Source of the DNA: Collinsella sp. An307
GTDB taxonomy: Bacteria; Actinomycetota; Coriobacteriia; Coriobacteriales; Coriobacteriaceae
Reading direction: 5' to 3'
DNA: 64,000 bases
Assembly: GCF_002161805.1 (NCBI RefSeq)
Contig: NZ_NFIP01000003.1
Coordinates: 170,341 to 234,340 of the forward strand
The translations under genes were made by a program, and so were the position numbers. A model generated the notes under the pieces. It was given only the letters and a program-made list of their open reading frames with translations. It was not told where the DNA came from and searched no databases. Shown here one piece after another: positions 34,692-44,223 of this stretch (its first letter is position 1; each line of letters opens with the position of its first letter).

Positions 34692-34776
34692 TACGAGTCG
34701 CTACCCGTGCGGCTCAAGAGGCTCTTCTGGGTATGAAACGAAGGAATACGTTTCTGTTATGCGAAAGGAGCCTCCC

Positions 34777-35295
34777 ATGAATGACATCATCAAGTCACTC
34801 GAAGAGCGCAGGAGCGTGCGTGCCTACGAGGACAAGCCCGTCCCGCGTGAGCTTATCGAGCAGGTTATCGAGGCCGGTCTCTGGGCGCCGAGCGGCATGG
34901 GCCGTCAGTCTCCCATCATCGTTGCGGTGACCGACCGGGCGCTCCGCGACCGTCTCTCGGCAGCCAACGCCGCCGTCATGGGCGGCGACGGCGATCCGTT
35001 CTACGGCGCCCCTGTTGTGCTCGTGGTGCTCGCCCCGCGCGACGTGCCCACCTACGTCTACGACGGTTCGCTTGTGATGAGTAACCTCATGAACGCGGCA
35101 CACACGCTCGGTCTTGCCAGCTGCTGGATCCACCGCGCCAAGGAGGTCTTTGACCAGCCGGAGTTCAAGCAGCTGCTCGCCGACCTCGGCGTCGAGGGCG
35201 ACTACGAGGGCATTGGCAACTGCATCCTCGGCTGGCCGGCGCAGGACCCCGAGCCTAAGCCGCGCCGCGAGCGCCGCGTGTTCTGGGCGGAATAG
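34777..35295 (+). CDS. Nitroreductase family FMN protein
   Basis: 172 residues. SLEERRSVRAYEDKPVPRELIEQVIEAGLWAPSG is the standard FMN phosphate-binding start, and GLASCWIHRAKEVF with the late GIGNCILGWPAQDPEPKPR is the second flavin segment. These homodimers reduce nitroaromatics, quinones or enones with NAD(P)H. ATG 34777 follows AAAGGAG; an in-frame ATG at 34759 is a weaker option. A hairpin at 35438 may end the transcript. Confidence 0.9.
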   Translation: MNDIIKSLEERRSVRAYEDKPVPRELIEQVIEAGLWAPSGMGRQSPIIVAVTDRALRDRLSAANAAVMGGDGDPFYGAPVVLVVLAPRDVPTYVYDGSLVMSNLMNAAHTLGLASCWIHRAKEVFDQPEFKQLLADLGVEGDYEGIGNCILGWPAQDPEPKPRRERRVFWAE

Positions 35296-35361
35296 GACGG
35301 CACCTTGCCGAGCGGCGTCTTTTGACGCGGCTTTGTGCCTTCGTTGAGGTCGCACGGGGAG

Positions 35362-35521
35362 CTCAAGTCGTTTATGAGCGTAAAGTGCCGGCTCTTACCA
35401 TAAGGCGCAATCGACAAAGCGTTTCTTCCTAAAGAAAGGGCAGGTGGAAGCTTTTGTTCAAATGAGCTTCTACCTGCCCTTCATCATGCAGTTCGCCCGT
35501 TACGCTCATAAGCGACTTGAG
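35362..35521. repeat. MITE-like element: 22-base inverted ends around a 15-bp hairpin
   Basis: The 22 bases at 35362-35383 match the reverse complement of 35500-35521 at 21 positions. Within the 160-base unit a second inverted repeat (35438-35452 with 35465-35479; GGGCAGGT and GAAGCT arms) makes a 15-bp stem. On the minus strand the inner stem is followed by TTTCTTT, so it can act as terminator of the copper operon while serving the nitroreductase on the plus strand. No gene is inside. Confidence 0.6.
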
Positions 35522-35557
35522 GGTGCGGAAGCGCCGGTGCGTGCACTCCCGGAGACG

Positions 35558-35830
35558 TTACTTCGCAAGCTTGTCGATGACGCGTTCCACTTCGGCGAGC
35601 TTCTCGGCCTTCTCCTCGGGCGTGCCCGACGCGAGCGCGCCGGCGACGCAGTGCTCGAGGTGCGCCTTGAGCACGTCGGCGTTGATGCGCGCGAGGATCG
35701 ACTGGGTGGCCATGAGCTGGGTCGAGATGTCGATGCAGTAGCGGTCGGCCTCGACCATGCGGATGATGCCGTCGATCTGCCCGCGCGCGGTGCGCAGCAA
35801 GCGAAGGGTCTTATCGGTATCGGCCTGCAT
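35558..35830 (-). CDS. csoR: CsoR-family copper-sensing repressor
   Basis: 90 residues, all-helical. The Cu(I) ligands C32, H57 and C61 have exactly the CsoR spacing (x-C, then H-x3-C 25 residues on). The helix start LRTARGQIDGIIRMVE is typical of the DUF156/CsoR family. Apo-CsoR represses copper export genes; Cu(I) binding releases it. It is the last gene of the leftward copA-copZ-csoR unit, two bases after copZ. Its likely operator is at 38598-38624 ahead of copA. Confidence 0.92.
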   Translation of the reverse strand: MQADTDKTLRLLRTARGQIDGIIRMVEADRYCIDISTQLMATQSILARINADVLKAHLEHCVAGALASGTPEEKAEKLAEVERVIDKLAK

Positions 35831-35832
35831 GG

Positions 35833-36054
35833 TTAGGCGGCTGCGATGGAGACGACCTTAAAGGCGTCGCCGGCGGCAGTGACGGCGGCCTCGAGCGCCT
35901 CGGGGCTAACGTCGCCCTCGCACTCGACGGTGACCGTGTTGGTCTCGTGGTCTGCGTCGGCGTCGGTCACGCCTGCGACCTTCATGAGCTCGGTCTCGAC
36001 GGCGGCGTCGCAGTGACCGCAGTGCAGGCCCTCGGTCTTGATGGTGTAGTTCAT
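35833..36054 (-). CDS. copZ: Heavy-metal-associated domain copper chaperone
   Basis: 73 residues, one HMA domain with the metal loop LHCGHCDAAVE (C12, C15) in a ferredoxin-like fold. CopZ-type proteins carry Cu(I) to the export ATPase and to CsoR. ATG 36054 follows AAAGGA; a longer in-frame start at 36111 lacks a site. It lies between the copper ATPase and csoR in one operon. Confidence 0.92.
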   Translation of the reverse strand: MNYTIKTEGLHCGHCDAAVETELMKVAGVTDADADHETNTVTVECEGDVSPEALEAAVTAAGDAFKVVSIAAA

Positions 36055-36167
36055 GGTCGGTCCTTTCTGTTGAGGACGGCGGTGCCGTCCGGTGTACCTA
36101 TTGGTTGGCAACGCGGGGAGACGCGCGGTGGTGATTCGCTGCGCGACGGTCGCCCGCGGCCGGCGCC

Positions 36168-38525
36168 CTAGCCCTGCGTGCCCGCGATGCGGCCGGTCAC
36201 TTTTGGCCTAAATCCCCTCAGGCGCAGGGCGTTGGTGCAGACGCATACGCTCGAGAGGCTCATGGCCGCAGCGCCAAACATGGGCGAGAGCTGCCATCCC
36301 AGGATGGGGAAGAACACGCCCGCCGCGAGCGGGATGCCGCAGGCGTTGTAGAAGAGCGCCCAGAAGAGGTCCTGTTTGATGTTGCGGATGACGGCGCGCG
36401 AGAGCTCGATGGCGCGCGCCACGTCGAGCAGGTCGCTTTTCATAAGGACTACGTCGGCGCCTTCCTTGGCGATGTCGGCGCCGGTCCCAATGGCAATGCC
36501 CACGTCGGCGCGGGCGAGCGCAGGGGAGTCGTTGATGCCGTCGCCCACCATGGCAACGACGGCGCCTGCGTCCTCGAGCTCGCGCACGTGGCGCTCCTTG
36601 TCGGCGGGCATCACGTCGGCGATTACGCGGGTGAGGCCCACGCGCCCGGCGATGGCTTGCGCGGTCTGGGCGTTGTCGCCCGTGAGCATGATGGTGTCGA
36701 TGCCAAGTTCGCCGAGCGCCTGAATGGCCGCGGCGCTCGTGGGCTTCACTTGGTCGGCGACGGCGATGGTGCCGGCGAGGGTACCGTTGCGCGCAAAGAA
36801 GAGCGGCGTCTTGCCGTCGCGGGCGAGCTCAGCACGCAGGTCTTCGTCAACCTCGATCCCCAGCTCCGCCATGAGGGCTGCGTTGCCGGCGGCGACGGCG
36901 CTCTCGCCCTCGCGGGCCGTCACGCCGCGCCCCGGAACGGCGGCAAAGTCGTCCACCACGCGTGCGACGATGCCCATCTCCTCCGCGCGCGCCATGATGG
37001 CCTCGGCAAGCGGGTGCTCGCTTTTGCGTTCGAGCGCGGCGGCGAGCTTCATGAGGGCCTTCTCGCTCATGGCGGGCGTGCCGTCGGCGCGGCGCGCGGG
37101 GATGACGTCGGTCACCACGGGACGCCCCTCTGTCACGGTGCCCGTCTTGTCGAGCACCACCACGCTCACCTTCTGCAGGGTCTCAAGGGCCTCGGCGCTC
37201 TTAAAGAGCACGCCCATCTCGGCGCCCTTGCCGGTGCCCACCATAATGGCCACGGGCGTGGCGAGCCCGAGCGCGCACGGGCAGCTGATCACCACCACCG
37301 CCACGGCGGCGGTGAGGGCCTCGTTGACGTTGCCCGTCACGATCATCCACGCGATAAACGTGACGACGGAGATGCCGAGCACCACCGGCACAAAGACGCC
37401 GGCGACCTTGTCGGCAATGCGTGCGATGGGCGCCTTGGTGGCGTTTGCGTCCTCCACGAGCTGGACGATCTTGGCGAGGGCCGTGTCGCTGCCCACACGC
37501 GTGGCGCGGAAGGTGAACGAGCCCGTGCGGTTGACCGTGGCGGCGTTGACGGTGTCGCCGGGGTGCTTCTCCACGGGAATCGATTCGCCGGTGAGCGCGC
37601 TCTCGTCGACGGCGGAGCTTCCCTCGAGCACAATGCCGTCCACAGGAATCGACTCGCCGGGGCGCACGAGCACCGTCGCACCGAGCGGGATAGTCTCGAC
37701 AGCGACCTCGGACTCGCTGCCGTCCTCGGCAACGATCGTGGCGCGCTTGGGCGCAAGGTCGATGAGCTTCTCGAGCGCGCCGCCCGTCTTGGACTTGCTG
37801 CGGGTCTCGAGGTACTTGCCCACGGTGACGAGCGTGAGGATGGTGCCCGCGCTCTCGATGTAGAGGTTGTCCATGCAGATCATGTGCGCTGCCTCAACGC
37901 CTGCGGGGGTGCCCGCGGCAAGCGCGTCCGCCATGAGGAACATCGCGTAGAGCGACCAGGCGGCGCTCGCCGCCGAGCCGATGGCTATGAGCGCGTCCAT
38001 GGTGGGAGCGCGGTGCCAGAGCGACTTGAAGCCGTTCTCAAAGTAGGCGCGGTTGACGTACATGATGGGAAGCGCCAGCGCAAGCTCGGTCAGGGCGAGC
38101 GTCATGGCATGGGCGGGGTCGGTAAAGACGGCGAGCACCGGCCAGCCGAGCATGTGACCCATGCCGATGTAGAAAAGGGGCGCCCAGAAGATGAGCGACG
38201 TGATGAGGCGCCGCTTCATGGCGCGTGCGGTCGCCTCGAGCTTCTTGGTGGGGGATTCGAGCTTGGCGGCGCGTGCCTGCGTGCTCGCGGTGCCGGACGC
38301 GGCGGCAGGACCCCCTTGGGGGGATGCCGAGTAGCCCGCGCGGTCAACGGCGCTCACGATGTCCTCGTCTGAAAGCGCGTTCTCGTCAAAGTCGACCGTC
38401 ATCGAGCCCGAGAGCAGATTCACCGCAACGCTCTGGACGCCGTCGAGCTTCTCGACCGCCTTCTCCACATGGGCTTGGCACGCCGCGCAGGTCATGCCGC
38501 TCACATCGAAGCATTCGTGTGCCAT
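36168..38525 (-). CDS. copA: Copper-exporting P-type ATPase
   Basis: 785 residues. One N-terminal HMA domain (GMTCAAC, C13/C16), eight membrane segments with the CPC ion site ([13 protein letters not shown]), the phosphorylation motif DKTGT, TGES in the actuator and [16 protein letters not shown] in the hinge. These make it a P1B-1 Cu(I) exporter. ATG 38525 has a perfect AAGGAGG; the frame's further extension has none. First gene of copA-copZ-csoR, controlled by the G-rich operator upstream. Confidence 0.95.
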   Translation of the reverse strand: MAHECFDVSGMTCAACQAHVEKAVEKLDGVQSVAVNLLSGSMTVDFDENALSDEDIVSAVDRAGYSASPQGGPAAASGTASTQARAAKLESPTKKLEATARAMKRRLITSLIFWAPLFYIGMGHMLGWPVLAVFTDPAHAMTLALTELALALPIMYVNRAYFENGFKSLWHRAPTMDALIAIGSAASAAWSLYAMFLMADALAAGTPAGVEAAHMICMDNLYIESAGTILTLVTVGKYLETRSKSKTGGALEKLIDLAPKRATIVAEDGSESEVAVETIPLGATVLVRPGESIPVDGIVLEGSSAVDESALTGESIPVEKHPGDTVNAATVNRTGSFTFRATRVGSDTALAKIVQLVEDANATKAPIARIADKVAGVFVPVVLGISVVTFIAWMIVTGNVNEALTAAVAVVVISCPCALGLATPVAIMVGTGKGAEMGVLFKSAEALETLQKVSVVVLDKTGTVTEGRPVVTDVIPARRADGTPAMSEKALMKLAAALERKSEHPLAEAIMARAEEMGIVARVVDDFAAVPGRGVTAREGESAVAAGNAALMAELGIEVDEDLRAELARDGKTPLFFARNGTLAGTIAVADQVKPTSAAAIQALGELGIDTIMLTGDNAQTAQAIAGRVGLTRVIADVMPADKERHVRELEDAGAVVAMVGDGINDSPALARADVGIAIGTGADIAKEGADVVLMKSDLLDVARAIELSRAVIRNIKQDLFWALFYNACGIPLAAGVFFPILGWQLSPMFGAAAMSLSSVCVCTNALRLRGFRPKVTGRIAGTQG

Positions 38526-38597
38526 GAGTTGCCTCCTTGGGCTAAGCGTCGCACCGTGGTCTTGCCGGGCGGTGCGACGGGATTGTTCCTGCCCATC

Positions 38598-38624
38598 ATA
38601 TACCCCCGGGGGGTGGGGTGTATA
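38598..38624 (-). promoter_or_regulatory. CsoR operator in the copA promoter
   Basis: An interrupted G/C-tract with AT flanks: ATATACCCCCGGGGGGT followed by GGGGTGTATA. CsoR-family repressors recognise exactly such dyads (TAC-C-tract-G-tract-GTA). It lies 73 bases before the copA start, over the presumed promoter. Together with csoR in the same operon it predicts copper-induced self-limiting expression. Confidence 0.75.
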
Positions 38625-38711
38625 AGACAATTTTGAGAGAAACGCTCAGAACGCGCGAAAAGACGCGCTATATCTGCGCTGCCCATGCGTCTGCGCCCAT
38701 AGCTTCTTCTG

Positions 38712-38737
38712 GCAATGTGCACTATTTTGCACATTGC
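38712..38737. promoter_or_regulatory. Inverted repeat GCAATGTGCA / TGCACATTGC between copA and the helicase gene
   Basis: Two perfect 10-base arms around CTATTT. It is either an operator or a hairpin in the long leader of the helicase gene. The half-site TGTGCA/TGCACA is the same as that of the dyad array at 10.1 kb. Confidence 0.5.
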
Positions 38738-39045
38738 TCATTCTTCAATGGCTTCAATGGCGCGAATCGCCCTCGCCGCCCACGCGCTCTGGCGCGCACG
38801 GGGGTCAGCGCCCCCGCATCGTGCGCATGATGGGGTTTGCGTGCGCGCCGGCGGCTTCCTCCCACGGGCGCCGACGGGACCCCTATACTTACCGCGGCGG
38901 TTTTCTGCTCCCGCGCTTCTGCTCCAGCTGGCCTTGGCGCCCGCTTCGCGCGATATCGCCGATACGAACACTTTTCTTGAGGCATGTGCCGTGCGGCCGT
39001 GTATGCGATCGCGTGCTCGTCATGCTTGGAACGGATATCAAATCT

Positions 39046-40944
39046 ATGACTGAAACCCAGAAGAACGACCAGGTCGAGACTGCCGCTCGCTTTGAGGACC
39101 TCGGCCTCTCGTCCACCGTGCTCGCCGCTGTGCGCGACCTCGGCTACACCGCACCCACGCCCGTTCAGGCGGCGGCCATCCCCGAGGTGCTCGCTGGGCG
39201 CGACCTGCTCGCTGCGGCCCAGACGGGCACCGGCAAGACGGCGGCCTTCCTGCTGCCCGCCCTCGACCGTTTGGACCACGTGCTGCCCGAGGGTGACGCC
39301 GGCTCCTCGCGGCGCTCCCGCAACCGCGCGCGCAGAGACGCCGCCGGCCGCGGGCCCTTCATGCTCATCATCACCCCCACGCGCGAGCTTGCCCAGCAGA
39401 TCGACGAGGTGGCGACCAAGATTGCCCGCCGCACGCGCCACACGGCGGTGACCGTGGTGGGAGGCCTTTCCTACAACCCGCAGATCAGCGCGCTCAAGCG
39501 CGGCTGCGACGTGCTCGTCGCCACGCCGGGGCGTCTTGTGGACCTTATCGACCAGGGCGCGGCGGACCTCTCCGAGGTGCGCGTGCTTGTGCTCGACGAG
39601 GCGGACCGTATGCTCGACATGGGCTTTTTGCCCGCAGTTCGCAAGATCGTGGACCACACGCCCGCTGAGCGCCAGACGCTTCTGTTCTCGGCCACGCTCG
39701 ACGAGGCCGCGGTGGGCTCCATCACCGATCTGGTGCGCGACCCCGCGCGCGTGGAGATTGCGCCGGCGACCTCCACGGCAGACACCGTCGACCAGTTTGT
39801 GCTGCCCGTGTCCCTCGAGGCCAAAAACGCGCTTCTTGCCGAGGTCCTCAAGCGCGAGGGCGCATCCCGTGTCATCGTCTTCACGCGTACCAAGCACCGC
39901 GCCGACGCGTGCTGCCGGCGCCTCAACCGCGCGGGCATCAAGGCGCAGCCCATCCACGGCAACCGCAGCCAGGCGCAGCGTGAGCGCGCCCTCGAGGCGT
40001 TCCGCACGGGCACGTGCGACGTGCTTGTGGCAACCGACGTGCTCGCCCGCGGCATCGACATCACCGACGTGCGCTACGTGGTGAACTTTGACGTGCCCGA
40101 GGAGCCGACCGACTACATCCATCGCATCGGCCGTACGGGCCGCGCCGGCGAGCTCGGCTGGGCGCTCACCTTTGTGACCGAGAACGATGTGGACGAGTTC
40201 TTTGCCATTGAGGCCCTTATGGGCAAGACGGCGGCAATCTTTGACGCGCACGGCCTTGTGGTGGGTGAGAAGCCGCCTGCGGTCGACCCCGGCCGCGTGC
40301 CGGAGGTGCGTCCCGCCAAGAAGAAGACCAAGCGCGGCAAGTCGACCTCCAAGCGCAAGAAGAGCAAGACCGCTGCTTCGTCTGCCGGTCGCACCCGCGA
40401 GCGCACGGTTGCTGCTCCGTCAGCCGATCGCGAGGGTGCGAGTGCCGGTGCCGTATCGCCTGCGGGTCGCGCCAAGACCGGCTCGGGCGCGGCGCCGCGC
40501 CCGGCGCGCCCCAAGCGCGCGGGCAAGACGCGTGTGCGCGAGGAGGTGCGCACCACTTCGCGCGAGGAGGCTGCCCCTGTGGTGAGCGGTGGCGACCACG
40601 CCAACTGGTCGCGCCACGACCGCCGGGTGGAGAGCCACCGTAGCGAGGGCAACCGCAAGCCCGAGGGTCGTCGCGCGGAGCGTCGCGCCAGGCCGGAGAA
40701 CCGCCACGCCGAGGGCAACCGCAAGCCGGAGAGCCGCCGCGCTGCGGAGCGCCGCGCTGGCAGCGAGGTGGCACACGATTGGCGCAACGCCGACCAGGTC
40801 TCTGAGCGCCGCTCCCGCACCCGCACCGGCCGTGCCGGCGGCCGCGACAACCGCGGCAGCCATGGGCGTCCCGCCAAGAGCGTGGGCGTGCCGCACGGCG
40901 GCGCCACGGGGCGTCGTCCCGGTGACCGCGGCGGGCGCCGATAG
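39046..40944 (+). CDS. DEAD-box ATP-dependent RNA helicase with basic C-terminal tail
   Basis: 632 residues. It has the Q-motif (FEDLGLSSTVL, TPVQAAAI), motif I AQTGTGKT (58-65), PTRELAQQ, VATPGRL, DEAD near 184, SATLD and HRIGRTGRAG. It then carries about 230 residues rich in Arg/Lys/Gly/Ser with short repeats (EGNRKPEGRRAERRARPEN, EGNRKPESRRAAERRAG). DEAD-box proteins unwind RNA in ribosome assembly or decay; the tail would bind RNA. The start is uncertain: ATG 39046 or ATG 39022, neither with a strong site. The 520-base gap upstream contains the copA operator and a long possible leader. Confidence 0.9.
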   Translation: MTETQKNDQVETAARFEDLGLSSTVLAAVRDLGYTAPTPVQAAAIPEVLAGRDLLAAAQTGTGKTAAFLLPALDRLDHVLPEGDAGSSRRSRNRARRDAAGRGPFMLIITPTRELAQQIDEVATKIARRTRHTAVTVVGGLSYNPQISALKRGCDVLVATPGRLVDLIDQGAADLSEVRVLVLDEADRMLDMGFLPAVRKIVDHTPAERQTLLFSATLDEAAVGSITDLVRDPARVEIAPATSTADTVDQFVLPVSLEAKNALLAEVLKREGASRVIVFTRTKHRADACCRRLNRAGIKAQPIHGNRSQAQRERALEAFRTGTCDVLVATDVLARGIDITDVRYVVNFDVPEEPTDYIHRIGRTGRAGELGWALTFVTENDVDEFFAIEALMGKTAAIFDAHGLVVGEKPPAVDPGRVPEVRPAKKKTKRGKSTSKRKKSKTAASSAGRTRERTVAAPSADREGASAGAVSPAGRAKTGSGAAPRPARPKRAGKTRVREEVRTTSREEAAPVVSGGDHANWSRHDRRVESHRSEGNRKPEGRRAERRARPENRHAEGNRKPESRRAAERRAGSEVAHDWRNADQVSERRSRTRTGRAGGRDNRGSHGRPAKSVGVPHGGATGRRPGDRGGRR

Positions 40945-41002
40945 CCGTCGCAGACAACGCATAGCGCCGCCCCCTCAAGGCGGTGCAGCAATCCGAGGTT
41001 TC

Positions 41003-41036
41003 GCCCGGGGCCAAGCGGCTCCGGGCTTTTCCTTTT
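41003..41036 (+). terminator. Intrinsic terminator after the helicase gene
   Basis: GCCCGGGGCC (41003-41012) pairs with GGCTCCGGGC (41017-41026, one G-T) around AAGC, followed by TTTTCCTTTT. Confidence 0.85.
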
Positions 41037-41080
41037 CGAGTTGCTCGCCTCGCCGATATCTGGTACGCTATCTCGCGGGG

Positions 41081-41108
41081 TATAACTTAGTAAAACCAAG
41101 TAATACCA
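41081..41108 (+). promoter_or_regulatory. Promoter -10 with direct-repeat operator before the antitoxin gene
   Basis: TATAAC (41081-41086, preceded by GGGG) is a good -10. Immediately downstream AGTAAAACCA (41089-41098) and AGTAATACCA (41099-41108) are direct repeats, nine of ten identical, spaced one helical turn. That is typical of ribbon-helix-helix autorepressors such as the protein encoded next. Confidence 0.55.
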
Positions 41109-41211
41109 TCGCAACAAAACGCAGCACGGACCGGCGCGCAAATCAGGAAAAAGTAGTGCAACAGGCACGCCGGCCCAGAAACGCAGCAACGCCACAGCAC
41201 GAGGGACCGCC

Positions 41212-41448
41212 ATGGCAGAACACATGACCCCGGTCGTCGCGAAGGTGCTGCCTCAAGAAAAGGCAGCCTTCGCGGCGGCAACCCAGCGCGTGGGCACCAC
41301 GCCCTCCAATGCCATACGCATGTTCATCGCCGCGTTTAACCGGTGCGGGACCTTCCCCTTCGATATCTCTCCCACAGGCGCCTTTGGCGCGGCTTGCTTT
41401 GAGGACGATGCCGCGCAGGACGCCGCGTGCCGTATCCAAGAAGCGTGA
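41212..41448 (+). CDS. RelB/DinJ-family ribbon-helix-helix antitoxin-like protein, no toxin partner
   Basis: 78 residues. The ribbon-helix-helix core VVAKVLPQEKAAFAAATQRVGTTPSNAIRMFIAAFNRCGTFPFDIS fits RelB/DinJ: the second-helix TPSNAIRMFI and the closing GTFPFDI. Such antitoxins bind their own promoter and neutralise a YafQ/RelE RNase. No toxin frame follows: the next gene, five bases on, is a membrane protease. Either the toxin was lost and the protein kept as a regulator, or the pairing is unusual. The ATG lies 11 bases after GAGGGA. Confidence 0.75.
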   Translation: MAEHMTPVVAKVLPQEKAAFAAATQRVGTTPSNAIRMFIAAFNRCGTFPFDISPTGAFGAACFEDDAAQDAACRIQEA

Positions 41449-41453
41449 GCGGG

Positions 41454-42593
41454 ATGCGCCCGCGCCTTCGCCATGCTGCAAAACCACCCGTTCCTGGGGG
41501 AGCGGACGCGCCGCGCCTCTCGGTAATCACCCGCGCCTACCGCGGCTTTCCGTGGCTGTTGGCCTGCTGCGGCGCGGTGGCGGTCTATCTGCTAGCGAGC
41601 GGTGCCATCTACCTGGCGGTGGCACAGCTTGCGCTCGATGTGTGTCGGTCACTCGGTGTCAATCTGCGGGACGAGGGCTTTCTCACCACGCTTGACCTCT
41701 CGCTGCAATTCGTTTCGCAGGTGGGGTGCGCGGCGGTGTTTGCGCTTTGGTGGAAGATCCTTTCGCCCCGCTCCCTCTCGTTTGCGCGTCGGGGCTACCT
41801 GCGTCGCGACGGCGCCTCCGTCCTGCGGCGCGTCTGCGGCCTTGTGCTCATCGGCGTGAGCGTTCAGATGATCGTCTCCCTCGCGCTGACGCTTCTTGTC
41901 TCGCTCATCCCGCACATCATCGAGGAGTACTCGCAGATGATGGAGGCGACGGGCACAAACGACCTCGACGTGCTCTCGGTGCTTGTGGTGGGTGTGGGCG
42001 CGCCGCTTCTGGAGGAGACGATGTGTCGCGGCGTGCTGCTGGAGTTTGCGCTGCGTGCGGTCTGCCCCGAGTGGCGCCCGTGCTGGCGGCGCGGCGTGGC
42101 GCGCGAAGACCGCTGGCGGGCGCGCTCGGTCGCGGTGCCGCCTGTGCGCTTTTGGGTCGCCAACGTGATTCAGGCGGCGCTCTTTGGCCTTCTGCACATC
42201 AACATCGTGCAGGTGAGCTACGCGTTTGTCATAGGGCTCGCCCTGGGCGCGGTCTTTTGGCGGACGGGCCGCTTGCGGTATAACATCGCCCTGCATGCGG
42301 TGGTAAACATGGCGTCCTTTGCGGTCGACCCTCTGTGGGTCGTGCTTATGGCGTTTGGCACCATGGGTGCGTTCATCGTGCTCGGTGCCCTCTGCGCGGG
42401 CGGGGCGTCGCTCTACCGCGCAGGCACGGTGGCCTTTGCAGGGGCCCTTCCCGCGGCGGGCGCTACCGACGCCGGCGCCTCCTCTGCATCAGCGACAAAC
42501 TCCGGCGCCGCCCCCGCGGCAGGCTCCGGCGCGCGCTCGGCATCTAGCGCTGGCACTGCCTGCCCCTCGACGCGCGGCGATACGCTACCATAG
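41454..42593 (+). CDS. CPBP family intramembrane glutamic endopeptidase (Abi/CAAX-protease type)
   Basis: 379 residues with about eight membrane helices. The active-site motifs are GVGAPLLEETMCRG (E187-E188, then R) and FGLLHINIVQ (His), with a third HAVVNMASF near 285. CPBP (Abi) proteases cleave prenylated or membrane peptides and often give bacteriocin self-immunity. A Pro/Ala/Ser-rich tail (about 330-379) is unusual. The start is set at ATG 41454, five bases after the antitoxin-like gene; a GTG at 41427 is possible. Likely one operon with that gene and possibly with the ThrE gene (49-base gap). Confidence 0.88.
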   Translation: MRPRLRHAAKPPVPGGADAPRLSVITRAYRGFPWLLACCGAVAVYLLASGAIYLAVAQLALDVCRSLGVNLRDEGFLTTLDLSLQFVSQVGCAAVFALWWKILSPRSLSFARRGYLRRDGASVLRRVCGLVLIGVSVQMIVSLALTLLVSLIPHIIEEYSQMMEATGTNDLDVLSVLVVGVGAPLLEETMCRGVLLEFALRAVCPEWRPCWRRGVAREDRWRARSVAVPPVRFWVANVIQAALFGLLHINIVQVSYAFVIGLALGAVFWRTGRLRYNIALHAVVNMASFAVDPLWVVLMAFGTMGAFIVLGALCAGGASLYRAGTVAFAGALPAAGATDAGASSASATNSGAAPAAGSGARSASSAGTACPSTRGDTLP

Positions 42594-42642
42594 GGTCACA
42601 GTGCCGCGCAGGGCGCGCGGCGTGCGAGCGCGAGGAGGGCTC

Positions 42643-44046
42643 ATGGCGGGCAACGAGGAACACCTTTCGGCGGGCGATGCGCTCGCCCAGACGCTTCGCA
42701 CCTTTAAGGCCCATCGGGCGCGCCATACGCACGTATCCCATCAGAACCACATGCCCGTGCCCTGGCACGAGGTGCTCGACGATCACGACGTCCTCGCCCC
42801 TGAGGCCGGCATTGCCGACAAGTCGTCTCTCATCTGCCGCCTTGGCCTCTTGAAGCTCTCCGGCGGGTCGGGCGCGTGGCGCGTGCGCGAGGCCATGAAC
42901 GCCGTGGCCGAGGTGCTCGGCGTCACGCTCACCACCGATGTGAGCCTTACCTCTATCGAGTGCACCTGCTTTGACGAGACCGGCTCCTTCTCGGAGGTGG
43001 CCTCGCTCACCACCACGGGTGTCAACACCGAGCGCATCTGGCTCACCGAGCGGCTTGTGCGCGACCTCACCCGACGCGGCGCCGAGCTCACGGTGGGGGA
43101 GTGGCACGCCCTTATGGACGAGATCGAGCACCGCCGCGGCAACTACGCTCCCTGGAAGGTCGCGCTCGCCTCTGCGGCCGCGTGCTGTGCCTTCGTGTTT
43201 CTGCTTGGCGGCGGTCCCATCGAGATGGGCTGCGCTTTCATCGGCGCGGGCCTTGGCATGCTGACGCGCCGCCTTATGGTCGACCGCAACCTTACGCACT
43301 TTGCCTGCATCGGCGTGGGCGTGACGGTGGCGTGCCTCGCCTACCTGGGGTCGCTCTGGCTGCTCTCGCTCGTGCTGCCAGGGGCGATGGACCACGACGC
43401 CGGCTACATTGGCGCCATGCTTTTTGTCATCCCCGGGTTCCCGCTCATCACGAGCGGCCTTGACCTCGCTAAGCTCGACATTCGCTCGGGTGTGGAACGC
43501 CTGGTCTACGCGTGCACGGTGATTATCGTGGCGACGCTCGTGGCCTGGCTCGTGGCGTCGGTGGTGCAGCTGCGCCCCGACGACTTTGCGCCCCTGGGCC
43601 TCACGCCGGCGGTGCTGCTATGCCTGCGCCTTGTGGCGAGCTTTGTGGGCGTGCTCGGGTTCTCGGTGCTGTTCAACTCGCCGCCGCGCATGGCCGTGGC
43701 GGCAGGCATTGTGGGTGCGGTGGCAAACACGTTGCGCCTCACGCTGGTGGACGCCGTCGCCATGCCGCCGGAGGCCGCCGCCTTTGCGGGCGCCATCGCG
43801 GCGGGCCTGCTCGCCACCATCGCGAGCGCGCGCTGCGGCTTCCCGCGCATCTCTATCACGGTGCCCTCCATCGTCATCATGGTGCCGGGTCTGTATCTCT
43901 ACCGCGCTGTCTACTACATGGGAACGTTCGAGACCATCTCGGCGCTCAACTGGATTGTGCGCGCCGTCATGATCATGCTCTTTTTGCCCATGGGTTTGGC
44001 CGTGGCGCGCATGCTGACCGATAGCGAGTGGCGCCACTGCAGCTGA
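42643..44046 (+). CDS. Threonine/serine exporter ThrE family protein
   Basis: 467 residues. An N-terminal cytosolic domain (about 50-175) holds the ThrE/DUF1212 pattern (LLKLSGGSGAWRVREAMNAVAEVLGV), then ten hydrophobic segments in two blocks (DUF1212 and DUF3815 joined in one chain). ThrE exports threonine and serine with the proton gradient. ATG 42643 follows GAGGAGG. It has about 50 extra residues at the N-terminus. Substrate by family only. Confidence 0.88.
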   Translation: MAGNEEHLSAGDALAQTLRTFKAHRARHTHVSHQNHMPVPWHEVLDDHDVLAPEAGIADKSSLICRLGLLKLSGGSGAWRVREAMNAVAEVLGVTLTTDVSLTSIECTCFDETGSFSEVASLTTTGVNTERIWLTERLVRDLTRRGAELTVGEWHALMDEIEHRRGNYAPWKVALASAAACCAFVFLLGGGPIEMGCAFIGAGLGMLTRRLMVDRNLTHFACIGVGVTVACLAYLGSLWLLSLVLPGAMDHDAGYIGAMLFVIPGFPLITSGLDLAKLDIRSGVERLVYACTVIIVATLVAWLVASVVQLRPDDFAPLGLTPAVLLCLRLVASFVGVLGFSVLFNSPPRMAVAAGIVGAVANTLRLTLVDAVAMPPEAAAFAGAIAAGLLATIASARCGFPRISITVPSIVIMVPGLYLYRAVYYMGTFETISALNWIVRAVMIMLFLPMGLAVARMLTDSEWRHCS

Positions 44047-44223
44047 TGGCGTAGTGCGGGCTCAGCACGCGTGCGGCGCGTGGCGTCTCGCGCGGCGGGG
44101 TGCGGTTTGGACGAGCGTGCGCGGCGGAACTTTTTAGAAATAGCATCCTTGCGTTTTCAATATAGCGGGCGAGGGGTCGTTTTCGTGCTAAGGGCGCGCT
44201 GGCTGGGTATATCCTCAACAACG

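Noticed and set aside
38722-40251. Antisense gene covering the DEAD-box helicase
   Set aside because: His/Arg-rich shadow of strongly biased codons, without start signal or family match.
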